From contig CM071573.1 in assembly GCA_036426205.1 (NCBI GenBank), forward strand, positions 46,491,789 to 46,555,788: a DNA stretch of 64,000 nucleotides, in the 5' to 3' direction. The stretch comes from Ascaphus truei. Taxonomy: Eukaryota > Chordata > Amphibia > Anura > Ascaphidae. Of this stretch, positions 46,044-56,490 are shown one piece after another (the first letter of the stretch is position 1; the number at the start of each line of letters is the position of its first letter). The notes below the pieces were generated by a model, which was given only the letters and a program-made list of their open reading frames with translations, was not told where the DNA came from and made no database searches. The position numbers and the translations under genes are program-made.

Positions 46044-46539
46044 ACTTGCACTTTAGTGAATACCGGTACATTCCTATTCCAAAAAAATCTTGTACAGTAC
46101 ATGTGTAATCTTTCATCAGACGGTAATAACAAGTCAGTTTTATTAATGCCAGCAAATTTCACTTCAGCACAAAGTCAACGAAAATATATTCTCTAGCTCT
46201 TAATTAAAGCCACTTAGCAGCTGTTCAATACTCTAGCATAATTGCCTGCTGCTAGCCTCACGTTGCATTAACAATATTGTAAATTGCTCCAAGCCGATTT
46301 AGGGGCTATGTGTGTATGCTGCACAAAACCTAGCGAAACGTCAGCACACACAGCAAAAACAAAGCAAGTGTAAGAAAAACAAACGTCTTAAATCAACAGG
46401 CGTACATTTGACACAGATCATTAGTTAAAGAAATTTATGACAACCCCAACTTGGCAGGGTTTGTTTTGGACAGAACTAAATAGAAGGAAATGACGGAGTT
46501 ACATCCCAGTGCAAATCCCATACAGATCCTGTACTGACG
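46044..46539. other. No gene seen
   Basis: AT-rich spacer. Confidence 0.6.
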
Positions 46540-46700
46540 CAGTAAAAAGCAAAAGGCCACGGTGCTGGAGACCATGTTTGTCACGATCACAGTGCTGGGG
46601 GCCCATGCTTTTGGATTGGACACCCCCGCAGCATTATCTGCCCGGGCTGTGATCGTTGTGGAACCGCAACCTGCAGAGTCAACACAAACAGGAAGCCTTG
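46540..46700. other. GC-rich island, possible exon on either strand
   Basis: Clearly GC-richer than its surroundings and open on both strands. On the plus strand a frame reads FVTITVLGAHAFGLDTPAAL, with alternating beta-strand-like residues. On the minus strand a good 3' splice site (pyrimidine-rich, ...TTGACTCTGCAG|G, ending near 46671) precedes an open frame to about 46435. No convincing donor closes either exon and I recognise no family. A repeat fragment is also possible. Confidence 0.2.
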
Positions 46701-47097
46701 TTCCATCTATAAATAGAGAAAGACGGTTTCATGTATCCACCTATAGCTATTGTACTCTCAAATGTCCAAAATGGTGAGGAGAAGATGATACACTGAGGTG
46801 TGGAGGAGCATGTTCTTAATGGCAGAATGAGCCAATTTTAGAACATTAAGGACCATTTGTATTTGCCAGACATCTCCTATTCTTTACATACAGGACATTG
46901 CTAAATGTATTGGAGATTATTATCCATATTTAATAAGCAGTCTTCTGCTTTAAGTCACCTTCTGGTGATGGTACTTGGAATGCAGATGTGAGATCTAAAT
47001 GGAGCAATTAAGTATTTCTCAATCTATAATTCACAATGAAGAATGGGACCATGTGTCTCCATACAGTATGTAGCCAAGAGATTGGGTTATTACGACG
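46701..47097. other. No gene seen
   Basis: AT-rich spacer. Confidence 0.6.
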
Positions 47098-47205
47098 TCA
47101 GTGCTGCTACTTGTTCAGGCCCAGGTGAAAGGCAGAATAACTGTACTCCAACTTAAGCATTTGATGATTTTTTTGTATAACCTAATAACAGCAACAAGGT
47201 ATTAC
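47098..47205 (+). repeat. Dispersed repeat, copy 2 (matches 18777-18890)
   Basis: Shares CTACTTGTTCAG, CCCAGGTG, ACTGTACTCCAA and TTAAGCATTTGA in order with the 18.8-kb copy. Confidence 0.65.
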
Positions 47206-47309
47206 CTGGTCAGTCAGTCCCGGAGTCTGGTGGTCCTGATGCACAGTACACTTATTGTGTTTATGGCCACAGTCCCATGGTCGTGGTGCATAGTACCTGG
47301 GTCCTACTC

Positions 47310-47630
47310 TCAGGGCTGCAAACAGCTTTCCTGGGGCTCAGGAATGGAGTTTCCATTGCCCACCCCCCCCGCCTGGCCGCCGCCCCGGCGAGCCCCCCCT
47401 CTATTACACCTCACTCTCACTCCCCTCTCTTCACCCAGTCTCCTCATATTTATCTCCCCCTCACCTCTTTCTCACTCCCCCCCTTTCCTCACACTCTTCC
47501 CCCCCTCCCCTATACCCCCCCCACTCCCCCCCCCCCGCTATCCCCCGTCCCCCCCCCCCCCCCCACCATCACCACTCAACCCAGCTCCCTCAATCCTCCA
47601 CTTCTCACATACGTTAATTGCAATTGACTT
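47310..47630. repeat. C/T-rich tract within a possible DNA element
   Basis: It begins with CAGGGCTGCAAACAG, like the CAGGGCCGCCAACAG element ends. It then runs through CCCGCCTGGCCGCCGCCCCGG into a long C/T tract with several C runs of 8-14. The right end was not found. Proline/serine ORFs (47101-47661) are artefacts. Confidence 0.5.
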
Positions 47631-47649
47631 AGATCCGACTTTAACTCTG

Positions 47650-47925
47650 GTGGCCTCTTAGCGAATGTCCCCCAGATCCATCTCTGGTGGCCTTTTATTG
47701 AATGTGCCCCGGATATATTTCTGGTGGCCTCTTACTGAATGTCTCCCGGACCTATCTCTGGTGGCCCCCTTAATGAATGTCTCCTGCATCTCTCTGGTGG
47801 CCTGTTACTGAATGTCTCCCAGATATATCTCTGGTGGCTCCCTTAGTGAATGTCCCCCGGATCTATCTCTGGTGGCCCCCTTAGTGAATGTCTCCCGGAT
47901 CTATCTCTGGTGGCCTCGCTCAGTA
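47650..47925. repeat. 38-bp minisatellite, array 1
   Basis: About seven degenerate units of the form CTGGTGGCC(C/T)CTTAGTGAATGTCTCCCGGATCTATCT. This is the same unit as array 2, but with CTGGTGG in place of CTTGTGG. Confidence 0.9.
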
Positions 47926-48336
47926 GCACTGCTTTTTGACACAACTATATAGATGATGCGAGTGTGGGTTTTGGGGTTCTGGAGCTTGCTGGGTTATTGC
48001 AACTGTTATTGTTTGGAGGTGTGGCCTCTCCTCCCCAGGGTTTAAGCTCACCCCGCCCCACTTCCCAATTAGACGTTTTTATCATGTTCCTGTGTATGAC
48101 AGATCCAGTATGGTCTTTCTCCCTCCAGCAAAAAAAAAAAAAAGGAGGTACATGAGAATTTTATCAGGTAGTGTTAGGACCTGCAAATTGGTCATGTCTT
48201 GATGTTGGCTGCAGTCATATAACGCTTTGGCCAAAGGGTTTAACTAAATGACCCTTACTCATGAACAGATTAACACTGAAGTATTGTACTATATCTTGTG
48301 TCACTTTGTATGTTGCGCTGGGCATTTCTGTTTTTG
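47926..48336. other. Spacer between the two minisatellite arrays
   Basis: A 410-bp unrelated segment with an A run (48130-48142). It either inserted into one original array or separates two independent expansions. Confidence 0.6.
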
Positions 48337-48845
48337 TTTCTTAATGAATGTCCCTCAGATTTATCTCTTGTGGCCCTCTTCGTGAATGTCTCCCGGATCC
48401 ATCTTTTATGGCCCCTTAATGAATGTCTCCCGGATCCATCTCTTGTGGCCCTCTTAATGAATGTCTCCCAGATCCATCTCTTATGACCCTCTTAATGAAT
48501 GTCACCCGGATCTCTCTCTTGTGGCCCTCTTAATGAATGTCTCCCGGATCCATCTCTTATGACCCTCTTAATGATTGTCTCCCGGATCCATCTCTTATGA
48601 CCCTCTTAATGAATGTCTCCCGGATCCATCTCTTGTGGCCCTCTTAATGATTGTCTCCCGGATCCATCTCTTTGGACCCTCTTAATGTTGTCCTCCGGAT
48701 CCATCTCTTATGACCCTCTTAATGAATGTCTCCCGGATCCATCTCTTGTGGCCCTCTTAATGATTGTCTCCCGGATCCATCTCTTGTGGCCCTCTTAATG
48801 ATTGTCTCCCGGATCCCTCTCTTGTGGCCCTCTAGTGAATGTCCC
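48337..48845. repeat. 38-bp minisatellite, array 2
   Basis: About thirteen units of AATGAATGTCTCCCGGATCC then ATCTCTTGTGGCCCTCTT. Two interleaved variants occur, GTGGCCC and ATGACCC, as do AATGAATG and AATGATTG. The Ser-Arg-Ile-His-Leu-Leu ORFs are read-through. Confidence 0.95.
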
Positions 48846-50361
48846 CCTTAGAGTGCAATGTATTCCAGGACGTTCTCGAAATTACAGTGTTAGCAGCAAA
48901 AGTGTCTCCAGAAAGATTGTAAATGTAATAAATATGAATATTTCCTTCCAACCGTTATATTCTTCCTCAGATTTGTAGTGTTTGCAGAAAAGTGCTTGAT
49001 TGTGCAGGTTTTAATAAACTTTCTTTTACATTATGATTCTACAACAGATGTGATCAGCAGAAAATGCAAACACCGTCAGGATGTGAATTAAAACGAACAC
49101 TGCCCACAGTAATGTATTCTACTAGTTGCAAACTTATTGACTTATGCAAAGCTATGACATTGGCAGTAATCAGTCATGTAAGTTTAAGGCAGATTTCTGT
49201 CCGAAGCCATTTCCTGCTCTCAGATGATTCCAGTGTTTGATGCAGCTTTGGCTTTCTGTTTTAAATAGGAATCAGGCGTCTATTTTTGCTTGTGGCTCAA
49301 AATGAAGCTATCGTTCTGTGAATCTCAGTGCAGGAAAGGGACACTGAAGGAAAAAAAAGGGAACGTTGATCTAAGAGAGGGGCAGAGACAGGACACTGAT
49401 ACAAGGGATGGGTGGGGTGTATGTAACCCATTCACTGCTAGAGGGGCCAGTACTGCCTCTTCATTGCAAAAGGACTCTAAATGCATTTATCATTAAATCT
49501 CGCTATGCCCGTTCTTAGATTTTCTGCACTAATCCCTTTACAGAGCAGCAAAGGATGCTGGGAGAGTTTGCATTACCCTCAGTATGATACTGTACTACAA
49601 AAGAGAAAGCATTTCCTCCCAAATCCTTAACTTTGCCCCAATATATAGGTCCTAGGACAGGCCTTGTGATAAAATTGCTAGTCTTTAAAATGGGAGAAAT
49701 CCCCTCAACTCCCAAATGGCAAGTTATTTTATCTTGATCTGCTTCAGAGAGCAAGAATTGCTTTATAGACAGCTGGGAATGACTGTGCTTTACAATGCTA
49801 TTATAAGGTTATATACACAGTGCAAGGCAGAAATCTCATATGTAGCATGGGTGGCATTATAGGCAGTGCTCAGGGTTAGGAAGACAGGGCTAACGCCAGC
49901 CTGGAGTAAGTGATAAATAATTTGCGATATTTCTGACCCCGTTCCAATAAATATTGTAACATCATGAATGGCTGTTAATACCAATAATTCGGTATAAGGC
50001 CTCTTTTTTTTTTATTGGATCCGATATTTTTAACAGGTCCAAAAAGAAGCGCATTATTTTTGGCGGTGCCACTTTCATGTATTGTACGGTACAAATAACA
50101 CATTTTTCTGGTGGCGATAATACAGCATTTTTAGGTCACGCAGCTGGATGTATCCGGCCGTAATGTTAGTATTCTGTCCCTTCACCATGTCCCGCTCTTT
50201 AAAAACATAAAATGTTTTACTATTAATAAAGCTATTTTTTCTTAAACTCTTATGAGGATAACCATTAGCAGGTAACCTTCAGACTGCAACAGGCTTTGAT
50301 GAGAGCTTCATTGCGACCTTAACGGATTCAGGGTTTCGTAGGCTCCAGGCACTGTGGCTCA
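48846..50361. other. No gene seen
   Basis: About 1.5 kb of AT-rich sequence with short ORFs only. Confidence 0.6.
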
Positions 50362-50369
50362 TAAGGTTT

Positions 50370-51390
50370 CCCCCCCCCCCCCCTTACCTCCGCTGAGAGC
50401 AGGGACCCCCACTGAGTGTCGGGAAGCTGCGGGGGTGGGAGCTTCACCGGGGGCTCCCGGCGGCATCAGATACAGGGCGCCGCCATGTTGCACGAGGTAT
50501 GCACATGCGCGGTGAGTGCGGAAGTTGCGGTGGCCCTCAGACAGCTCGCGCAGGTGCAGTGCAAAACACGTGAAGCAGGCTATTCAGAGGAGGCTCTCGG
50601 ACGGGACTACAATTCCCGTGAGCCTTAGCAACGGCCCACCTGACTATGCCAGCCAATAGAGCTCTAGGGCTCTCCGCAGAAGAGAAGTAGGAGGCTGACA
50701 GGGGAGCACGACTGTCAGTAGGTGCCAGGAGAGGATAGGGGAAGGAGGTGGACATGAAGAGAGGCAAGTAGCCTCTGCATTAGGCCAGAACCCCCCTAGG
50801 CCCTGAGTCAGTACTTAGCTTGTGGCTGCTTTAGGGACAGGCCCGAGGATAGGGAACCTGCCCCATTAGTGCTGTAGGGAGAGTGAGGGATACAGCAGAT
50901 GCTGAATACCCTGATGGGAGGTCTGGGACCAGGCCTACTTTAAGAGAGAGAGACTGTCTTCAGGGGACAACCACCCGTAAGGGACGACAGCCCAAGCGGA
51001 GTCCAGGACGTCGCGGAGGAGATCATGGATCGGCGAATCATTTGTGAAGACAACTGCGGGCCCGGCCGGTATCGTTATTAAGTGCACCAACAAAGTACAT
51101 GCACATAGTGGCAGCGCTGACCACAGGACAGGGTGGGAGGGGCTGTACTGTGGACACGGTGTGGTGTACACGGTGGAGGGTTAAGCCTTGCATGGTGCGT
51201 GCGAGTTGTACTCAGTCATAATAGTGTATAGAGTGATAAGAGTTATCAGTTATCGATGTTACAGTAAAGGGCCTTTATATTTTAAACTGTGTGGGTGTGA
51301 TTTATGTGTTGGGTCCTGTGAGGGGCTCCTCCCACTCTGTTGGGATCCCAAGGTTGTAAGCTCTTCGGCACATGGACTCCTACTGCTGTG
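50370..51390 (+). mobile_element. LTR-retroelement-like repeat, copy B
   Basis: Homologous to copy A over most of its length, after a C run at 50370-50383. It has GCCGCCATGTTG (50479-50490, YY1-like with one change), GCACATGCGCGG (NRF1-like), ACTACAATTCCC (50606-50617), AAGTAGCCTCTGCATTAGGCCAG, GTGGCAGCGCTGACCAC and AGTAAA (51263-51268) followed by a GT-rich stretch. No protein-coding interior is seen between the two copies, which lie 10 kb apart in the same orientation, so they are separate insertions or solo units. Confidence 0.5.
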
Positions 51391-51395
51391 AAATG
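51351..51395 (+). repeat. Possible L2/V-SINE-type tail fragment
   Basis: TTGTAAGCTCTTCGGCACATGGACTCC followed by TACTGCTGTGAA matches in order two blocks of the L2 3' UTR at 54834-54862 and 54939-54950, with the sequence between them missing. Confidence 0.45.
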
Positions 51396-51990
51396 AGAGA
51401 TATAGATATTCAGGAAACTTCACCAACTTGTCAGCATTTTGTGTTTGTAACGTCTAACTCACAGACAGAAAGAAGAAATTAGTCCACAAATCAGCTTCTA
51501 AACCCAATGGCCTAAGCTTGATCAAGATTTGTTGCTTTTATCCTGATTTCTGATGCTAGTTCATGATCCATTAGGAAACTAAATTTCATTTAACAAGAAT
51601 AAGCTGTTCTTCGCTTTTCCATTTCAAATAACAAAAAGGCACTTCAGTTATTTGTGTTTTCTGTAAATTTTGCAACTATTAATTTGTCCATAATCACATA
51701 AAATGTCTGAGTTTTGAATTTGTCTCTTGAACTCATTTCAGTTTCAGATGCAGGTCTGACTCCGTCTTCTCAGTGCGGGCGCCGCCAACTTATCTTACCG
51801 CGTGCCGGCAAACTACTTTTCCTAAAGGTCGCTTTGCACAATAAGATTTACAGAAGACACAAAAAACTGTGAAGTGCCTTTTTGTTATTTTAAGACGGTA
51901 AATTACTGTTATTATAGTTCTTTAAAGAATTTATGGGGGAAAAAAATAAATCTAAATAATTTACCATAATACATCCATTATATTTTGTAG
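51396..51990. other. No gene seen
   Basis: AT-rich spacer. Confidence 0.6.
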
Positions 51991-51992
51991 AC

Positions 51993-52275
51993 CTTAGGCT
52001 ACAGCCCCAGTCACTGCGTGCAAGGGCGCGTGCACCAGTGTAAGCCGCAATCTGCTGTCCTAGGGTCGCGATGGAAGTGCAGGGGAAGCAAAGACAAGAT
52101 TTTTGTTGGGGTACGGCCATGACATAACGTGGCTGGTTCGTCCTCATTGGCTGAACCACCACCGTGACGTGGCCACCGCTCCAAAAATCTTGTCTTTTGG
52201 CAAAGGCGGTTGTGCTTCGCGTTTGGTGCGCACACACAAGCCGACTGGGGCCTGCAGGGACAAAGCCTTAGGCAC
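51993..52275. mobile_element. GC-rich foldback MITE, best-preserved copy
   Basis: The left end TTAGGCTACAGCCCCAGTC and the right end GACTGGGGCCTGCAGG...AAGCCTTAG are inverted copies. The inner arms AAGACAAGATTTTTG (52091-52105) and CAAAAATCTTGTCTT (52182-52196) are inverted too. Between them TGGTTCGTCCTCATTGG is shared with 20246-20620. It is flanked by TTA on both sides, compatible with a 3-bp target, though not certain. Related pieces lie at 31925-32256 and 62603-63185. Confidence 0.65.
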
Positions 52276-53185
52276 CGTCACTATAATGCCGGCCATTTCT
52301 CGGGCCTGCTCCCAGACACTTAATATGTTAAATGCTTGTATCTCTTGAACAACGCATCAAATGTTAAACATAAAAACAGTATTGGAAGGGATAAGTAAGT
52401 CAAACAATGAAATGCAAAAAAAAATGGCGATCAGAGCAGACTGCGACGTTAATGCCCCCGCAAACAGAAAGATAGCAAATACAAACCTCTTTGAGAGTTA
52501 CTTTAAGTAAACTGGACTGATTGTAACCTCGATTATGAACTGTTGGAGTTGATCAGTAATACACAGTCTGGCTTTATATTGCAGCGCTTTCACTTTTATG
52601 GTGCAAGTACTGTATGTAATGAGGATTGTGTGCTGGGATTTTGCTAACAATCCAGCCCAGGACACTGTATATTAGGGGGGGAGGGCGGTTTACCACTCAT
52701 ATCACTTTACTGCAAAGATATTAAAGGACAGCGGTATAAAATGAATGGTACCACTGGGGAAATGGCATGTTTGCTTAAATATCTTACTCCAGCCGCACGT
52801 TCAGGACGCTGGAGGAAGGAACACAGAAAAGATGGCAGCAATGTGTGCATCGTTAAAATATTGCTTTTATTGGTTTAATTTTAATTAATATCCTTTCTGT
52901 GCTTGTGGGACCTGCAACTTACTGTGAAGCCAAATCTTCTGACACTGATGAGTTTATATGATCCAACCCTGAATTATAATTTACTGCATCATTGATATCT
53001 AACCCTCCTTGCCCAGCTCTAAAAGAGTTTACATTGAGTTGGTTACATATACAGTGGCTGTACTCAGACCTGGTCAGGGTGCTGGGTCGGTGCAGGCTGG
53101 GCATGAATATGCAGATAGAATAAGGATGGGCACCAGGAACATTATAGTACAAACAAGAGCTTTATTCACATCCGTTGATAATACT
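52276..53185. other. No gene seen
   Basis: AT-rich with a G run near 52675. The LINE insertion begins at the right edge. Confidence 0.6.
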
Positions 53186-54725
53186 CACCATACTGTCGCT
53201 GTTGATCGCCTCTTCTCCCTCTACCACTTGCCCTCTTGACCCCATTCCCTCCCATCTCCTAAAACCTCTTGCTCCTACTATAATCCCTACGCTCACGCAC
53301 ATTTTTAACTCCTCCCTCTGCTCTGGAACCTTTCCATCCTCCTTCAAACATGCAACAGTCATACCATTACTCAAAAACAGCAAGCTTGACCCTACCTGTC
53401 TTTCTAACTATCGGCCTGTCTCCCTCCTGCCTTTTGCCTCTAAACTCCTTGAACGTCTTGTATTCGCTCGCTTGCTCCATTTTCTCAACACCTATTCTCT
53501 CCTAGACCCTCTACAATCTGGCTTCCGTACTGCTCACTCCACGGAAACAGCCCTCACTAAAATAACTGACGACCTCCATGCTGCCAAAGACAGAGGTCAT
53601 TACACTCTGCTCATATTACTCGACCTCTCTGCAGCATTTGACACCGTGGACCACCCTCTTCTCCTTCACATTCTCCATACTCTTGGCATTCGGAACAAAG
53701 CTCTATCCTGGATCTCATCCTACCTCTCCCATCGTACTTTCAGTGTCTCTTCTGCTAATACCTCCTCCTCCTCTATTGATCTCTCTGTGGGGGTACCCCA
53801 GGGCTCTGTCCTGGGACCTCTTCTCTTTTCTCTGTATACACTCTCTCTAGGTGACCTAATAACATCTTTTGGGTTTAATTATCACCTCTATGCTGACGAC
53901 ACACAAATATATTTCTCAACACCCGACCTTACACCTACTGTACAAACCAAAGTTTCTGAATGTCTCTCTGCTATATCATCCTGGATGGCCCTCCGCCGCC
54001 TTAAACTCAACATGGCTAAAACAGAGCTCCTCATACTTCCTCCCAAACCTGGCCCTACTACCTCCTTCCACATTACTGTTGGAACTACGATCATTCACCC
54101 AGTAGCCCAAGCACGCTGCCTTGGGGTCACACTCGACTCCTCTCTCACATTTGCCCCTCACATTCAAAACATTTCTAAAACCTGTCGCTTTTTCCTCCGC
54201 AATATAACAAAGATACGCCCTTTCCTCTGTTGCTCGACTGCTAAAACTCTGACTCAGGCCCTCATTCTCTCCCGTCTTGATTACTGTAACCTCCTGCTGT
54301 CCGGCCTTCCTGCCTCTCACCTGTCTCCCCTACAATCTATCCTAAACGCTGCTGCCAGAATCACTCTACTCTTTCCTAGATCTGTCTCAGCATCTCCCCT
54401 CATGAAATCCCTCTCCTGGCTTCCGATCAAATCCCGCATCTCACACTCCATTCTTCTCCTCACTTTTAAAGCTTTACACTCTTCTGCCCCTCCTTACATC
54501 TCAGCCCTAATTTCTCGTTATGCACCATCCAGACTCTTGCGTTCTTCTCAAGGATGTCTTCTTTCTACCCCCTTTGTATCTAAAGCCCTCTCCCGCCTTA
54601 AACCTTTTTCATTGACTGCCCCTCACCTCTGGAATGCCCTTCCCCTCAGTACCCGACTAGCACCCTCTCTATCCACCTTTAAGACCCACCTTAAGACACA
54701 CTTGCTTAAAGAAGCATATGAATAG
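53175..54725 (+). CDS. L2-type LINE reverse transcriptase (truncated ORF2)
   Basis: A 516-codon open frame. It encodes the polymerase that copies LINE RNA at the nicked target (target-primed reverse transcription). Visible blocks in order are NYRPVSLLP (about residues 78-86), [10 protein letters not shown] fingers, [12 protein letters not shown] with the motif A aspartate (about 150), [10 protein letters not shown] (206-215), the catalytic YADD (239-242), a LGVTLD block (316-321) and the C-terminal LWNALP region (about 485). The layout matches L2/CR1-group ORF2. A full ORF2 would have an N-terminal endonuclease of about 250 residues, absent here. The first dozen codons are probably flanking DNA read through, so no true start exists. 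All catalytic aspartates are present, but without promoter and endonuclease it is not autonomous. Confidence 0.9.
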   Translation: MIILTILSLLIASSPSTTCPLDPIPSHLLKPLAPTIIPTLTHIFNSSLCSGTFPSSFKHATVIPLLKNSKLDPTCLSNYRPVSLLPFASKLLERLVFARLLHFLNTYSLLDPLQSGFRTAHSTETALTKITDDLHAAKDRGHYTLLILLDLSAAFDTVDHPLLLHILHTLGIRNKALSWISSYLSHRTFSVSSANTSSSSIDLSVGVPQGSVLGPLLFSLYTLSLGDLITSFGFNYHLYADDTQIYFSTPDLTPTVQTKVSECLSAISSWMALRRLKLNMAKTELLILPPKPGPTTSFHITVGTTIIHPVAQARCLGVTLDSSLTFAPHIQNISKTCRFFLRNITKIRPFLCCSTAKTLTQALILSRLDYCNLLLSGLPASHLSPLQSILNAAARITLLFPRSVSASPLMKSLSWLPIKSRISHSILLLTFKALHSSAPPYISALISRYAPSRLLRSSQGCLLSTPFVSKALSRLKPFSLTAPHLWNALPLSTRLAPSLSTFKTHLKTHLLKEAYE

Positions 54726-55004
54726 GACTGTGGCTATTCTGAACACATGGCACATAAAGCTTGGCCCCCTGCAGATGCACTTACCAGAACTCCCTCCTAC
54801 TGTCTCTGTACGTTCTCCCTACCTACCAATTAGACTGTAAGCTCCTCGGAGCAGGGACTCCTCTTCCTTAATGTCTAAAGCACTTATTCCCATGATCTGT
54901 TATTTATATTATCTGTTATTTATTGGATTACCACATGTATTACTGCTGTGAAGCGCTATGTACATTAATGGCGCTATATAAATAAAGACATACAATACAA
55001 TACA
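53190..55004 (+). mobile_element. 5'-truncated L2-clade LINE
   Basis: It consists of a reverse-transcriptase ORF, a 3' UTR of about 280 bp and a short ATACA-type tail. The 3' UTR carries ACTGTAAGCTCCTCGGAGCAGGGACTCC, a small hairpin typical of L2-type 3' UTRs. The end reads TACTGCTGTGAAGCGCTATG, TACATTAATGGCGCTATATA, then AATAAAGACATACAATACA. The tail is built from short tandem repeats, not poly(A), as is usual for L2. The endonuclease domain and 5' UTR are missing. No clear target duplication was found. The intact frame implies a fairly young insertion. Confidence 0.9.
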
Positions 55005-55420
55005 ACAGACAGACTTTACTTCAGACTAGTGATATACCGGGTACCCGGAGATTACCCGGTAGCCGGCCATATTTAAAGTACCCGGAACTGGCTCAGGGCA
55101 CTGGGACCCGGTGCCGGGTAATTTCCATTCTACTCTGCTCCCTCGGTCCTCCTCTTGGAGAACGACAGGAGCAGAGCAGCAGAAGACTTACCTGCAGCGT
55201 AGGGTGTGGAGGACCACAGCGCAGGGCAAGGAGGACCACGGCATCATCCTGGTGGCGGTGGGAGCAGTAGAAGACATCCTTCAGGCGGTGGCAGCAGAGG
55301 ACGACATCCTTCACAGCCGGTGTTAGTGGAAGCAGAGGAACATGTGACCGGAGCAGAAAGGTTACAATTGGACAGCCAGGGAGGAGCTGCACCGGAAGTC
55401 GGAAGTCGACACTGATCTCT
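55005..55420. mobile_element. Possible hAT-like element, left end only
   Basis: TAGTGATATACCGGGTACCCGG (55027-55048) is palindromic and rich in ACCCGG blocks (55055, 55080, 55106), like the ends of some hAT elements. A GC-rich interior with GAGGACCAC and AGGAGCAG repeats follows. No matching right end (CCCGGTA...CACTA) was found. Two overlapping ORFs (55093-55500 minus and 55111-55415 plus) are not recognised. Confidence 0.35.
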
Positions 55421-55725
55421 ACAAAAGTGTCCCATTTGTAATAATGGTCTGGATCAGGTTTTCTGACTAATCCCCCATATCCATCTGATAACTGGCACAA
55501 AGTTCACTCTTTGACCCCTCTTATCTACATACTGCAGTCGAGATGCCAGATATTCACTAACTTATTCACCCGCTCTGTTCTAGATGTACTGCAAGAAGTG
55601 TATGTCAATGATCAGTTATATACTCTCTTACCACATTTTCAATTTACTGTTGACTAAACATAAATGTTCATTGCCCCTTCTGTCTGTGGTGGTGGCTGTT
55701 GGGGTTCCCTCTGTGAGGTTACAAA
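55421..55725. other. No gene seen
   Basis: AT-rich spacer. Confidence 0.6.
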
Positions 55726-56490
55726 GTTACATAGTTGACGAGGTTGAAAAAAAAAAAAAGACATGCGTCCATCAAGTTCAACCTATGCTAAATTTAGACC
55801 ATACTTTATCCGATATCTATTCTTACAGTATATAGATCCAGAGGAAGGCAAACAAAAAACCCCAGTGACACATAAGGGGAAAAATAAATTCCTTCCTGAC
55901 TCCAAGAATTGGCAATCAGATTACTCACTGGATCAACATCCTTCTCATGTTTACTTATTTGAGATAGATATATATATATATATATATATCTTTCCTTTCT
56001 AAAAAGATGTCCAATCTTTTTTTTAAACAAATCTATTGTATCTCCCATCACAGTCTCCATGGGTAAGGAATTACACATTTTAACTGCCCTTACTGTAAAG
56101 AACCCTTTCCTTTGTTGCTGGGACCCTGAGTCCTTTGTACTGTCCTTGGGATAAATAGTTCTTTTGAAATCTCCATGTACTGTCCCCGGATATATTTGTA
56201 TATAGTTATCATATCCCCTCTTAGACGCCTCTTTTCTAATGTAAATAAATCTAATTTAGCTAGCCACTCCTCACAAGTAAGATTGTCCATCCCCTTTATT
56301 AATTTGGTGGCTCTTCACTGCACTCTCTCTAGTTCCATAATGTATTTTCTAAGGAGGGGTGCCCAAAATTGTACTCCATATTCAAAGTTTGGTCTTACTA
56401 ATGCTTTATAAAAGGGTCATAATTATGTTTAATTCTCTTCCATCCATTGCCCGTTTAATGCAAGATAAGATCTTGTTTGCCTTTGCAGTA
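55726..56490 (-). mobile_element. CR1-like LINE 3' end, copy 2, with broken ORF2 C-terminus
   Basis: Read on the minus strand, 56290-56090 encodes a remnant with LEKRRLRGDMITIYKYI, the CR1 ORF2 motif that precedes the C-terminal block. 56078-55990 encodes the NSLPMETVMGDTIDLFKK block that matches copy 1 at 22.4 kb. About 30 bases that copy 1 has between these blocks (the LEEKRFHR region) are missing here, and a (TA)n run (55970-55989) has expanded inside the coding remnant. The tail ends in the TCAACCTCGTCAACTATGTA type sequence at 55726. It is a dead 5'-truncated copy, longer than copy 1. Confidence 0.75.

Noticed and set aside
40440..51390. One full-length LTR retrotransposon with copies A and B as its two LTRs
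   Set aside because: They are in the right orientation and 10 kb apart, but the interval contains ordinary AT-rich DNA, minisatellites and no pol frame, and A and B are too diverged.
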